In this document: piece by piece, positions 37,832 to 49,522 of the stretch
Numbering within the stretch: the stretch's first letter is position 1
Layout: every line of letters starts with the position of its first letter
DNA from: Symbiotaphrina buchneri
Lineage: Eukaryota; Ascomycota; Symbiotaphrinales; Symbiotaphrinaceae
Length of the DNA: 64,000 nt
Direction of reading: 5' to 3'
Assembly (NCBI GenBank): GCA_001599915.1
Contig: BCIG01000004.1
Location: 186,001-250,000 of the forward strand
Translations under genes and position numbers: made by a program
The notes under the pieces: generated by a model
Database searches by the model: none
Told to the model about the DNA's origin: nothing
The model's input: only the letters and a program-made list of their open reading frames with translations

Positions 37832-38571
37832 CCTTAGACGCAAGAAGATGAGCCTTTACAGAATATGCCTATGATGAATATGTCAGATTGATGAATAGCG
37901 TGCGTCCGGGGTCGGTTTATGGGGGGAGTGTATTCGTGGGGCATTAGAAAGGATTCACTGACTGTAGCAACTGTTATTGTGGTCTGTTGTTGTTGTGCAC
38001 AATTATACATTGAGATTCACAGCCAGTGTGCCAATATAAGGAAACATTCACTTCGTTGACCTCTGAGCCAAAGCTTCCGGCATGGGACATCATCCATCCA
38101 GATAGGGAGGTTTGAATTCGAGTCTAACAATGCAATGCTCAAATGAGTGGGCGCAAATATAGACAGGATGGTTTCAGGGTTTCAAGATGAAACGCCTCCG
38201 GTTCGTAGTGAAGGTGAGTATTTGATCAGCGCCCTCTTCGGCGCGTGAGCGCGTACTGCACAAGCGCCGAAAGCTCGCGATAATTTACCCATACTTCAGC
38301 GGAATAAGATACCGTTCGGACAAAGTGTTTGCGAGGTATTTGGCCCTATCGCTGTTGAAGTGTGGTGCATTCCATTCTATGGACGCTTTGGCGCAGCAAC
38401 TCTTGCCGATCCTATTCCTAAATTTAAAGCGGGGAAAGCTTCTCCAATCATTAATCAGTCGCAGAACCCTTGTCGAGATTCATCATCCATCGACCCCAGC
38501 CTCTAGAGAGCATTCAGCAGCGGTGACGGACACAACAGCGATCTTTGCAGGATCAGCCTCTATCAAGTAAT
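37832..38571. promoter_or_regulatory. Divergent intergenic region, coiled-coil gene / Dap1 gene
   Basis: 740 bases between divergent starts. It includes a GC-rich stretch with several GCGC steps near 38230-38280 and no convincing gene. Confidence 0.4.
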
Positions 38572-39219
38572 ATGGATGGTCAGAAGATTACGAAATCCTA
38601 TCGTCTTCCCACTCGTGCTAACAGAGCAGCAGATACACATGAGCCAAGCGCAGCCGCGACACCTCCGGCTGAAGTGTAAGTGTACCTCTCAATGGCGAGG
38701 AGCATTCGAAGCGTGGTCGGACAAAGCTAATTGTGGCGCCTCAGAACTACTATAGCGACTCCGATCAATCTGATTCTACTATCACTCTTCGTTCTACTCG
38801 TTTACATGAGGTTGCGACCAGCAGCTCCTCCGACGCTTCCCAAAGGGCCTCCGCCCATTGTATTCCGGACTTTCACCCCACAGACTCTCCTACCGTACTC
38901 TGGAAAAGATAATACGCCTGTTTACCTAGCTGTAAGGGGCCGCGTATTCGATGTCTCTCCAGGCCGGAATTTCTATGGTCCAGAAGGTCCTTATGCCAAC
39001 TTTGCTGGGAGGGATGCAAGCAGGGGCTTGGCATGTGGGAGCTTTGACGAAGAGATGTTGACAAAGGATCTGGAGGGGCCACTGGACACTCTGGAGGATC
39101 TTGGCCCCGACGAGATGGATGCTCTAAAGGGATGGGAGGAACGGTTCGAGGAGAAGTACCAGATCATCGGTCGCTTGGTGCCAGCTGGAAGCGAAGAAGC
39201 AAAAGCCGCAGGGCTCTGA
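38572..39219 (+). CDS. DAP1: Dap1/PGRMC-type heme-binding protein (two exons)
   Basis: Exons 38572-38675 and 38745-39219 (phase 2) give 192 residues. After about 40 polar residues there is one membrane span (INLILLSLFVLLVYM), then a cytochrome-b5-like domain. The motif FYGPEGPYANFAGRDASRGL carries the Tyr that ligates heme in PGRMC1/Dap1 in place of the usual His. Dap1 supports Erg11 and other cytochrome P450 enzymes of sterol synthesis and gives resistance to alkylation damage. The yeast protein lacks a comparable N-terminal span, but human PGRMC1 has one. The open frame from 38731 begins inside the intron, so the short first exon is needed. Confidence 0.92.
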
Positions 39220-39814
39220 TAATTACAGTGATCGTACTACAAAGACGAGCGCCAAAAAATTAACGCAGTCATAGATAGCGGAATCATTGGGGAACGAGAC
39301 AGCGATGGGATGTTATGATGTCGTGCTTGCTGTTTCGATCCACTTGTAAAACATATATTTGCTAAATGCGATAAGGACGGAGCTGACTGCACTCTCATAT
39401 GCGACAACAGATGGTATTTGCAATTGTTTCCGACAGTAGAATCGTGTGCAGTGCTGCATATCAAACTGAAAACGTAGCTTTCGCAGTGCTGTTCACTTCA
39501 ACCTGGCTCGATTTGTCAGCCATTTTAGGAAGCCATGGCGCGTCCGCTCGACGAGTCGAGTTACCGGTAGCTCCGTCGCAGGCCTCGTAATTAAGGTACC
39601 TACTTACTCCGTACGGCAGCACCCTTCGAGATTGCATGCCATCGTTGCAGCCAATGTCTAGTAAGTCTTGAAATCAACCATCCTCTTGAACGGTCCGGGT
39701 CGTTCTTGATTTGGATTGATCGCCGAGTCAATCGCACCGAACGGGAGACGGCCGGCCAGGCCGACGGCGTCCCAGGGGCCAGTTGCTCCTAAGCAACCCC
39801 GTTGATAGTTACTC
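39220..39814. promoter_or_regulatory. Intergenic region upstream of the PA/TfR-like gene
   Basis: 595 bases. AAGGTACC at 39593-39600 and TACTCCGTA at 39605-39613 lie close together, two motifs that recur in intergenic DNA here. Confidence 0.45.
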
Positions 39815-42496
39815 ATGGGCGATGGAAAGTCCATGAAGCCTGCGCAGGACGGAGCGCTCCCGCTACCGACGTACGAAGAAGCCACTGCCTCGAGATGGAG
39901 GTCAGGTGCACAACTGGGGGCAGAGGAGATAAGCAATGACGCGGAACGGCAAGCCTTACTCAACGATGGTACCAGAGATGATACTGAAGGGGGTGGGCGA
40001 GGCCGCTTCAACAATGTTGTACACCGGCCAGAATCCACAAGGACGAGCTTGGAGTCAGACCTTTACTCGCAGGGCTCAGATGGAGAGCATGAGGAACTAC
40101 GTCGCGAAATCTCCCAGATGGATATCATCGAACCAGATCAGCAAACGTCAGGTCGACGATTTCCGTTCGCAATGCAATTCTCCAAACATATCAGCAATAT
40201 AACTAATACCCTGTCTTCCTTGCATCTACCTTTCCGCGTACATCTTTCTCTACTTGACTCTGTTACTGCACACCTCCCTACCTGCGATACCTCCAAGCTG
40301 GGGATCTTGGCCCGCTTCATAGGGCTTCTAATTATCATGTCTCTCGTATATGCTTTGGTCGTGTTCAAAATCCTTCCTTCGGGCCCCGGCGGCTTTGGTA
40401 CACCCATGATCGATCCAGAGTCAGTCAGAGCATATGCGCAGGCTCATGTGGATACTTCTAGCATCGAGGCAAATCTGAGGCTCTTGACCGCCTACGACCA
40501 TGTGGCAGGTACCGAAGGCGACCTTGGCTTGGTTCCCGTGGTAGAAAATGCGTTTAAGGAAGCTCAGTTGGACTTCTACGAGAGGACAGAGTGAGTTCTA
40601 AGCATCCTTCGGGAATTTCGACTTACATTTGCTCAGATTCGATGTCTATCTGAATTACCCGAAGGTCGGGGGTCGTCGAGTAGCGATTGTCGAGCCTCCC
40701 GAGTTAGCCTGGGAGGCGGTGCTAGAAGAAAATGCCGTCTATGCAAATCCAACCCCTCAGCAACAACAGACCTTCGTTTTTCATGGCCATTCGAGAGCAG
40801 GAAATGTCACGGGCCCTCTCATATATGCTAACAATGGGTCCGAAGAAGATTTCCGGAGCTTTAGTACCAAAGGAATCGATCTACGAGGCGCAATCCTCCT
40901 GCTGAGGTTCACCGGGCAGAGCAACGTTGGTCTGGTGGTCAAGGCTGCTGAAAAAGCAGGTGCTGCCGGGTGCCTCATATTCAATGAACCGACTGATGGC
41001 TCAATTCCTGATGACAGCGTCCGAAGAGATTCCGTGAGTGTAACCAACTGGGTCATGGGCGACCCACTCACACCTGGCTCGTCAAGCTATTCCTCAAAGG
41101 AGAGGGCACCTGTCGAGGACAATCCAGGACTGGTCAACATCCCCAGCATACCTCTGTCCTGGCAAGACTCAGAAGAGCTTCTCAAAGCACTCAAAGGCCA
41201 CGGCCAGAAAGTGTCCGAGACGTGGATATCAAAACACTCCGGAGTCGATGAAGTGTGGACTGGGGATGCCACCTCCCCCATCGTTAATCTTGTCAATGAA
41301 CAAGATGAGGTGCCCAAGCAGAAAGTATACAACCTAGTTGGTAGGATCACGGGTATGGAACAAGCAGAGAAGACAATCTATATTGGCGCTCATCGAGACG
41401 CTTGGTGCTTTGGAGCGAGCGAGTCCGGGAGTGGGACTGCTATACTCATGGAGGTCATGAGGATCTTTGGAGATTTGAGGAAACTTGGCTGGCGCCCTCT
41501 CCGCAGCATATACTTCGCTTCATGGGATGCCAAAGAGTACAATCTTATAGGATCTACTGAATATGTGGAATCAGAGTTGGACACGCTGAGAAAAGATGGG
41601 GTTGCTTATCTTAATGTCGACGTCGGCGTGTCGGGCTCCACTTTCAACGCTGAAGGTTCACCTCTATTCAAACGCTCGCTTCTCAGGGTCTTGGATCGAA
41701 CGAGTGACCCCTCTACCAATCAGACTCTGAGAGAACTCTGGGATGCGGAGAAGGGGCATCTTGACGGTGTCCGCACAGGAAAAGATTACCTGGCTTTCCA
41801 AGAAATTGCGGGAATGTCAAGCCTTGATATCGGCTTTGGAGGAACTGATTTCCCACAGCACAGTTGCTATGACACTTTCGAACGCCTGAGTCAACTTGAC
41901 CCTGGGTTCGAGCGTCACAAGGTGCTCGCTCAAGTGCTGGCACTGTTGATTCTCGAGATCTCGGATCGGTATATAGTACCATATGATTTCCCAGCTTATG
42001 CTGCGGTTATGCAAGACCATGTTGCCGCTCTGCAGTCGGAGGCAAGCTCAAGGGACGTGAGCTTAGACTTTGGTAGTATCAAGAGCACTGCAGAAGCATT
42101 TGGAACTAATGCGGCCGCCTTCGACGAATTTGTGCCCGACTGGACCAATACTGTTTATGCAGCTGGTGGATTCGAGTCGAACTCTCTCGGCGTTCACCGG
42201 CTTCTCCACAATGCTCGGATGACCAATTTTGACAGACATATGCTCGACTTGGACGAAGGAGGAGGAGTAAGCAACCACCATTCCAGTTTAGGGATCCGCA
42301 CTAATCCTTGCCATAGCTTCCGGGACGGGAACAATACAAGCACGTCATCTTCGGACCTCAAGCTTGGACCGATGATGTTCCATTCTTCCCTGCTGTTAGA
42401 GATGCCATCAACAATGGAGAACAGGAACGAGCTCAGGAGGCGTTGAATAAAGCCGCAGGAATTTGGTCCAAAGCCAGTCATCAACTCACCACATGA
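39815..42496 (+). CDS. M28-like PA/transferrin-receptor-type membrane protein, probably catalytically impaired (three exons)
   Basis: Exons 39815-40590, 40637-42266 and 42317-42496 give 861 residues. It is a type II membrane protein: acidic cytoplasmic tail with LPTYEE at residues 17-22, one span near 168-188, a PA domain (GAILLLRFTGQSNVGLV), an M28 peptidase-like domain and a TfR-dimer domain. This is the architecture of glutamate carboxypeptidase II and of yeast Tre1/Tre2/Vps70. Of the GCPII zinc ligands I see the His in HRDAW (about 510), Glu and Asp in the KEY and NVDV segments, and the late His in QHSCYDTF. The usual Asp of G-A-x-D-P is Glu in GASESG, and the catalytic Glu before the ligand Glu is Lys (WDAKEY, about 556). 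It may be an adaptor or receptor rather than a peptidase. Confidence 0.88.
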
Positions 42497-43611
42497 GCCT
42501 TACTGGATGGTTTGCAAAATAGCGTGGGGCGCTGCGGTGGTGGATTTCAAAGCATTTGCATGGAAGGACGTCCGGCGTCAATCTCTTTCTGGTATTTCAT
42601 ATGAACGGCTTCTGAAAGTAAGCTGGTGTGGGGACTTCTGGATCAGCGTTGCATTTACATTGTGGGACTCATGCAAAACGCAGTCCATCCACCTGCGCTT
42701 GACGGGCAGCCGGCCGCTGTCATCGAACAGTGCAGGCGGTCATCGAAATCACACTGCTTGGGCCATTCGTTATGGCGTTTGTAGCTATCGACAGTGTGTG
42801 AACCTGTAAGGCGCGAGTCCTCAGGGTCTCATCCAATTGTTAGTTACTAAGGCAGTACGATTTTCGTACGAAGATACCCTGCGAGATTCCCTCCTCATGC
42901 TAAAAGTACGGGTAGGGTAGGTAGGAATATAAGCTTAAGTTCAGGCGAGACGTAGTGGACCCCCGCAGGTTTGCACTTGTACCTTATTTAGTGTACTCTT
43001 ATGGACCACAAGTAAACTTACCAGGCATCGATTGCGTATACCCATATCCCAGGCCGCAGTGAACCATGACCAGTGACAAAGAAGGAATACTAGGTCGTGA
43101 TACAAGAGCGTCGTATCTTCTTAATGAGGCCTTCCTTTTCTTCTACAACAAGCCGTGCAGTGGCAGCTCTCCCCGGAGGATCTGTTACCGTCTGTGCTTT
43201 CTTGTGTCTTTAGCGGGACAGCTACGTAATTGGCCAGTCAAGCTTCAACCTTAAAACCAGGGGCTGTGCACCTAAGATAAGGCTGTGAGGTTGAGCGCGG
43301 CTCGGCCGTACCCGCCATGCTTTCCTACCCAGCGCCTATTCGACTGAAAAGTCTCGGAGATGATGACATCCTTTCCAGCTTAAAACTGTCGCAAATACTG
43401 ATCGCAGCTATATCCGCTGTGGATGACTTTAGAGAACCGACTTCTACCTGCATCACGATCCGCCTCTGTGACAATTCACAAGGCTGGGCGATCTTCAGAC
43501 TTACCTGCATCTCGTCTCGTAGTACAGGCTTGCTGAGATCCTACAGCTGATGTCCAGCGAGTCTGAGCCGGGTCAGGACCGGTGTCGCCTTTGAGCGTGT
43601 CAGGGACTCGA
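42497..43611. other. Intergenic region
   Basis: 1.1 kb between two + genes. GTACCTT is at 42979-42985. A 77-codon frame at 43317-43550 has no family signal and could at most be 5' leader. Confidence 0.35.
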
Positions 43612-46239
43612 ATGAGCGGCTACAAAGCCTATACGAGTAATGAAAGGGACATTAGAGCTTGGGGCAATGGATCTCGAGAGAGTGATTCACCACAATTGCC
43701 TGGATCCGGAACCATTCCAGATGCATTACAAGCGGGTGCGAGACGTGGGGAATCACTCGTCAACAGCCCCACTTCGCCCGTTCCAAACGGACGAGAAATG
43801 GCAGCTTCGAGGACAACTCCCACTGGACCTGATTTGAAACACCTGTCATATCCGCGCGCTCTCATACCTGCTGCTGAGCCTGCATATGTCATACCACAGG
43901 CTCCACCTCCGCCTTTATTCTCTTCGGAAACCGCGTATGACCCAGGCGAGAGGTCCGATAGAGATCTCGATGGGGGTAGCGGTTATGTACCAAGATCCGG
44001 GTCGCTGCTGCGGAAGCTTACCACGTTGAGACGGCCCAGAGCGTTCCGATTTAATGCAGAAAGATATACTATCATCGAGGAACAGGAGATGGACGTAAAG
44101 AGGCAGAAAAGTGACATCAATGTTCGCGAAGTTGACAATGAAGGCGTAGAAGGATCATTACGGTACGATATCACATCCTTTGAGGGTGGCCCAATAACGC
44201 TGGGTACTTTGTCTTCCCTCTCCTCCTTCGCCGCCAGGAAAAGAGACGACGCTCTAAGGGAGGGACCCTTGGCAGCCGAATACCAGAAATTGGAAGCCGA
44301 AGGGGTTCTCACTGGTGGATTAGGTAGAGGGTTATCGGCGCAAGATGAAGCGGATGGTATGTCGGTTCAAAAGGCATAGAATTGAGTCCACCTAACATGT
44401 TATCAGACACCATATACTCAGGTTTCGATCTCAGTGTCCTCGATGGTACGGGTCACCGTGAGTCCATCCAGTCACTGGCGAATGCTGCCACGCCAAAGAC
44501 TGCCGATCCGGTCTTTCCGCCAGGTGCGTGCTCTTTCCCTGCTGGAAAGATCGAAAAGATTGACTGATTACTGCACAGACTCGAATGGCCCTAATTGGAA
44601 GCCTCACAGCATGCGCTGGCCATATCTCACCCTTCTCATAGTTCTGGCATTGGCTTTCGCCGGCGTCCAAGAGTGTCTCTATCAAACATCAAAACGACTT
44701 TCCGAGAAGGACGATGGCCTCCTCAAGTTCAAAAAACCGTCGGACGTGAATTTGTTGGACTATTTCGCTTGGCAGTACCTTCCCACCTTGATCTTCGTCA
44801 CCTATGGTGTCATGTGGCAGACTGTGGACTTTGAGGTCAAACGTCTAGAGCCATACTACAAGCTCTCTCGTCCAGAGGGTGCGTTGGCCAGCGGGTCGTT
44901 GAACATGGACTATCTTACATTCGAGACTTTTCTGAGTCCCTTGAAAGCGGCAATATTCCGGCAATATGCTGTCGTCTGCTCATCTCTTGCGACGATCCTT
45001 GCCGGTTCCGTGGCTCCAACGTTGCAGTCTGTGTCACTCAACCTGTACCCCAACCAGAGCGAGCGCAGTCCGGACGCTTATAAGTTTGTCCGGATTCAAG
45101 CAGTTTGGTCCCGACTCATGACTGCTTCTATGATTCTGATTGCTATACTGGGTATCGCTCTGATGTTTCAATTGCGCCGCAAGTCTGGACTACTCAGTGA
45201 TCCCAAAGGAGTGGCAGGTATAGCTGCCATGGCAAACAAGAGCCATATCTTGATGGATTTTCGGGGCCTGGACACTGCAAAGGAGAGTGAAATCCATGCA
45301 AGGCTCAAGCACCGCCGATACAGATTATACAAATCTTCCCTCTGGCAAGGAGAGTTTATTAAGGGCAGTGATGTAGAGCATGACCAGTCCCTCCGTGGCA
45401 AGGCGGACAATCCACATCCTCGTATGCTACGCCTTAGCGGTGGTATACCATATATTATCTATATGATCTTCTTTTTTGCATTCATCCCTACAACGATGTT
45501 CAGCCGCGCCAACATTGTGACAGACAAATTGCCGTGGCTGATGACGGTTCTGGCTGTGCTTGTCAAGCTCTCATGGTCATCTCTGGAGTCAGACGTTCGC
45601 ATGATGGAACCGTTTTACATCCTCTCGAAGCGTCATGCTCCGCCACGCACGCTCACTCTCGACTATACAGGCACCATTCCGGGCTATATGCCCTTAAAGG
45701 CCGCTTTAAACGGCCATTTCCTGCTGGCGGTTGTTGGAGTCGGGTCCATCCTGACGGAGGTGCTCACTGTGTGCGTCTCGTCGTTTTCCGTCAACGGGAC
45801 CGAATTCCTTCCCGCGAAGTTCAACCAGGCCGATCACGACGACCGATACAACACCGGGCAGACGTTCAAATCATTCTGGGTCTCCCTCTCGCTCGCGCTC
45901 GGCATCCTCACGTTCCTCATCTGCGCGACGGCCTTCGTGCTCGCGCGGCGGCGGCACCCGTTCATGCCGCGGGTGCCGAGCACGATCGCCAGCGTGCTGG
46001 CCTACATCCACCAGAGCAAGATGCTGTACGACTTTGTGGACACGGAGCGGCTGAACGCGCGGCAGATGACCCGGCACCTGGAGAGCAAGCGCAAGACATA
46101 CGGCCTCGGCTGGTTCCGCGGCCGCGACGGCGACGAGCACTGCGGCATCGACGAGGAGCCCCTCCTCAGCGATTACAGGCACGTCGAACGCTTCCAGGAC
46201 GCTGTCAAACCGTGGGTCGGGAATTGGGAGGTCTTTTGA
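43612..46239 (+). CDS. DUF3433 membrane protein (three exons)
   Basis: Exons 43612-44356, 44407-44523 and 44579-46239, both introns phase 1, give 840 residues. About 290 N-terminal residues are Pro/Ser-rich and disordered. The rest has two DUF3433 units, each with a hydrophobic pair followed by a family signature: VDFEVKRLEPYYKLSRPEGA and ESDVRMMEPFYILSKRHAPP, i.e. (D)VR/K-x2-EP-(F/Y)-Y. I count about eight spans (near 303, 350, 430, 480, 590, 612, 680 and 735). The family is ascomycete-specific and uncharacterised. The final 400 bases are sharply richer in GC at third codon positions than the rest of the gene. Confidence 0.88.
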
Positions 46240-47149
46240 GTTGAGAGGTCGGATGTAAGCGCTATATAGCTACCTTATATATGGTGTTCATGATCCTTTA
46301 TAATATAAAATCATCTGTTGGATTGGCTGCATACCAACCTGCAAGTGGCTTCATCTGCTTCCTTTCCGGTCTCACTGCCAGGATGTACTCGCAGGACTAC
46401 CACTCACCTTACATGACTTCGCCCCTAGGGACATGCATCGACGAGGACAGTGAACAACAACGTAAGGGGCAAGTGGATTATCGAAGTCCACGCTCGTATC
46501 TTCTCCAGTGTATGTAAAACCCCTACCTTGGTCCAGAGATCCCGTTCAGACAAGGCAATCCATCATCCTACCCGCATGACAACGGCAAAGATATGGAGTC
46601 TACTCAGCACCGATCACGAGGGCATATGTACCACGATATCATAAGGAATATAGGGGCACCCAGGCATGGTAACAATACGACTTGTATTACCTTATAGCTC
46701 ACATGTCCAACTGCAGTACACATAGTATCTCGCCGAAAGACACAGACGGTAGGAGAGACACAACGGAAATCGCACACCTGTGTATCTCGAGAAATAAAGA
46801 ACCCTTCCGATAAGCGAAGACGGGACTCTCAATGGTATTTCAAGCTCAGCCCCTCTTTGCAAAAAACAAAGCCCAAGTAAAGATTCAGAACGCCTGCCCA
46901 GACGCCCGGATAAACAGGCGCTGTTTTCAAGAAAAGTCCCCGGCGTAGGGGGTCCGTCGGAGGTCCGCGATTGCAAAGAAATCAAACTTTTGTCTTCCAT
47001 AGCACTTTCGCGAAGAGCGTTCGTCCCATCAACGACCGTTACATTCGTAACTCATCAAGGGAGCAAGCCGGCCAGCAGATCGACCAGCGTTGACCCGACC
47101 TCTCCTCCACACAACCGGCATCACACATCGTAGTCCATGCACCAGTGCG
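46240..47149. other. Convergent 3' intergenic region
   Basis: 0.9 kb between two convergent stops, mildly AT-rich at its left end. Only short frames; nothing recognised. Confidence 0.35.
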
Positions 47150-49522
47150 CTAGTAAGCCTTCTTACGCTTCAATTTAGTATTCATCATCTTTCTCTTGGC
47201 AGCAACAGCATCAAGTGGGCTCGCCGCCTTGGCAACCTTTCGTTTTCTGAGAGGGGTGATTGGAGTATTGGCAGCGGCAAGGCTGCCTCCTTTGATAGGA
47301 CCCCTAGAATGAGGGGACGAGTCTGGCCCCGGAGCCGACTCTCGATGCTGCAGTCTGCTTAGAAGGAGTTTGTGTCGTGTCTGGTTGCGCCGGAAGGCTG
47401 TGACAATGCCTCTATCAAAATGATTGAGCATGCTCTGGGCACTGCCACCTCCGCTTGGCGTGTTCTCTTCCCTGAGTGGCGTTGACCCCACGTGGGCGAT
47501 GATAGAGGCTGCAGGAGTGTCCGGAACTTCAGTGTCATTGCCGTCTTCGTTAGCATCGTTTTCGCTATCAGAGGAACCCTCGCCGAAGTCAATGAAATCC
47601 TGCACGTTCCACAGGTCTTCATCATCCTGGTCGTCATCGTCCTCTTGGGCGACTTGACCATGAAGATCCACGCCGGAAAGAGGATAGAATGCTTCAGGAG
47701 GTCCCAAAACCTGACCACCCAGGATATTTTCACTGCCTGGTGCTCCGTGCAACAGACCACCCAGCATAAGGTTTGCCCCTGATCTGGTAATCGAGCCCGC
47801 AATATCCTGGTTGGAGAAGTCGCTCAATTCATCGTCGCTGCCGTAGGCCGTGGTAGCATGTATAGTGTGAGGGCTGGCTCCTGTGACACTGCTGTCGCTA
47901 CTTCCGGGGAGACCGAAGACATCTACACCATTCCTTGTGACGGTGCGCCTTGCCGGGATTATGACCATATGCCGACCGGTGCTGTCAATGACTGCAATTG
48001 GTTTGCTCGGATCCGCTATCCAGGAACCCATTGATGGACCAATCCTCCTTGGACCAGGTTGCGCTGTAGAGCCCCTACGGAAACGAGGGGCGCTCTTTTC
48101 AGCTTCGTCGGCAGACGAAGGCTGTCGCAGCAAGAAGCGCGGCCGGGAAATCGTCGCCGGAGGGGGCAAGTCTTCGTCCGTGGTATCTCCTTCGTCGGCT
48201 GAGTGATGCAGTTAGCACGGCTAGAACGCCACTGGCTATTGATGATTGTTAAACCCACTTTCAAGATCACTGGAGTCATCCTCTGAGCTTTCAGGTTCAA
48301 CAAGTTTATCAGCAGCAAGTTCATCGCTGCCACGGAAATCCCAGTAAGAGCCTTCACCGTCACTAACGCTAGAGTAATCAATGTCACGGTCATTCTCAAC
48401 CATCAGCCGCAGGGCCGGATCCAGCTGATCTTGTTGCACAAACAGATCGGGGAATGCGCCATCTTCATCGTCAGAACCGCTGCCTGACGAGTCCGATGAA
48501 TGGCTATCCTCTCGGAATCTGACCCGCCTAGAGACAACGCTGTCAGGCGATTCAGCGTCGAAAGCAAGATCATGGCCGAAAAGGTCAACCTCAGTGGTGA
48601 ACACATGGTCCGTCCGACCGAACTGTTCTTCGAAAAACGGTGCGTCGCCCATGAAGAGCTCAGTATCGAGTTCGAACTCACCCCATTCACTCTCAGTGCT
48701 CGATACACTCTGCGCCCTCGACGGGGGAGATGGACTCCCATCAGTGGAGCCAACAACATGCTTAGCGGACTTTATGATGAACTGCTCCTCTTCTTGTTCA
48801 AGGTCAGGCTCGTCTCCCTCAGAATCGCTAATTAAGTTGACCCCTTCATAATCATCATCGTCGGAGCTAGTGTCTTCATCGACTTGGTCTGCCTCATCAT
48901 TTGACAGATCCTTTGCATCTGCTCCACCATCTTTGCTCACCAAAGTAGCCCGCCGCTTAATGGGTCGGACAGCCCCCTCTGCCCTTGACACTGGCAATGC
49001 TTTACCATGCGAGACTGATGGGCCATTTTCATTCTGCGAACGACTGAAGGTCCGCTTTGTCCCTTTATGTGACATGTTGTCAGTTGAATTTTTATCTCCA
49101 AGCCCCGCCGCCCGGAAATTGCCTGACTTTCCAACAGACGTGGCCCTACGGCTCAAACTGGGGGTCTTTGAACTTGAGCTTCTATTCCTTGATCCGCGCG
49201 GCGGGGCGAGAACATCCTCATCATCTTCCTTGTCGTCTCCTTCGTCACTATTATCGTCACTCTCCGCTTCATCTTCTTCCTCAGCATCAACTCCTTCTCC
49301 ATCCTCGGAGTTTGTTTGACTTCGCCTCGAAGCAATGTTCGTTGGCTGTACACCAGATTTTCTCTGTTTGTTCGATTGCATATGATTATTCCGCCTATTA
49401 TCGTGCTCCCCTTTCTGGAGATCATGGTCGACTAAAGTCTCCAATCCGGTATCTCGAATACCCGCAGACCGGATCTGTCGAGCTGGAGACGGGCTCACAG
49501 ATGATCCGCTCCGTCGTGGCAT
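47150..49522 (-). CDS. Large acidic, probably nuclear protein of unknown function (two exons)
   Basis: Exons 49522-48259 and 48198-47150 (60-base intron, phase 1) give 770 residues. Long acidic runs (DAEEEDEAESDDNSDEGDD, EDTSSDDDDYEG) alternate with basic Ser/Arg stretches. The parts likely to be conserved are DGEGSYWDFRGSDELAADKL at the end of exon 1, MGSWIADPSKPIAVIDSTGR with MVIIPA in exon 2, and the very basic C-terminus (KRKMMNTKLKRKK), which looks like a nuclear targeting signal. Acidic yeast regulators such as Ifh1 share this general look, but I cannot support orthology. The upstream + strand at 49931-49995 is purine-rich, giving a CT-rich leader. Confidence 0.75.

Noticed and set aside
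45534-46244. 236-codon + strand frame and a 103-codon minus frame at the DUF3433 3' end
   Set aside because: Opened by the GC-rich third positions of the real gene. The translations are Arg/Ala/His/Pro-rich without motifs.
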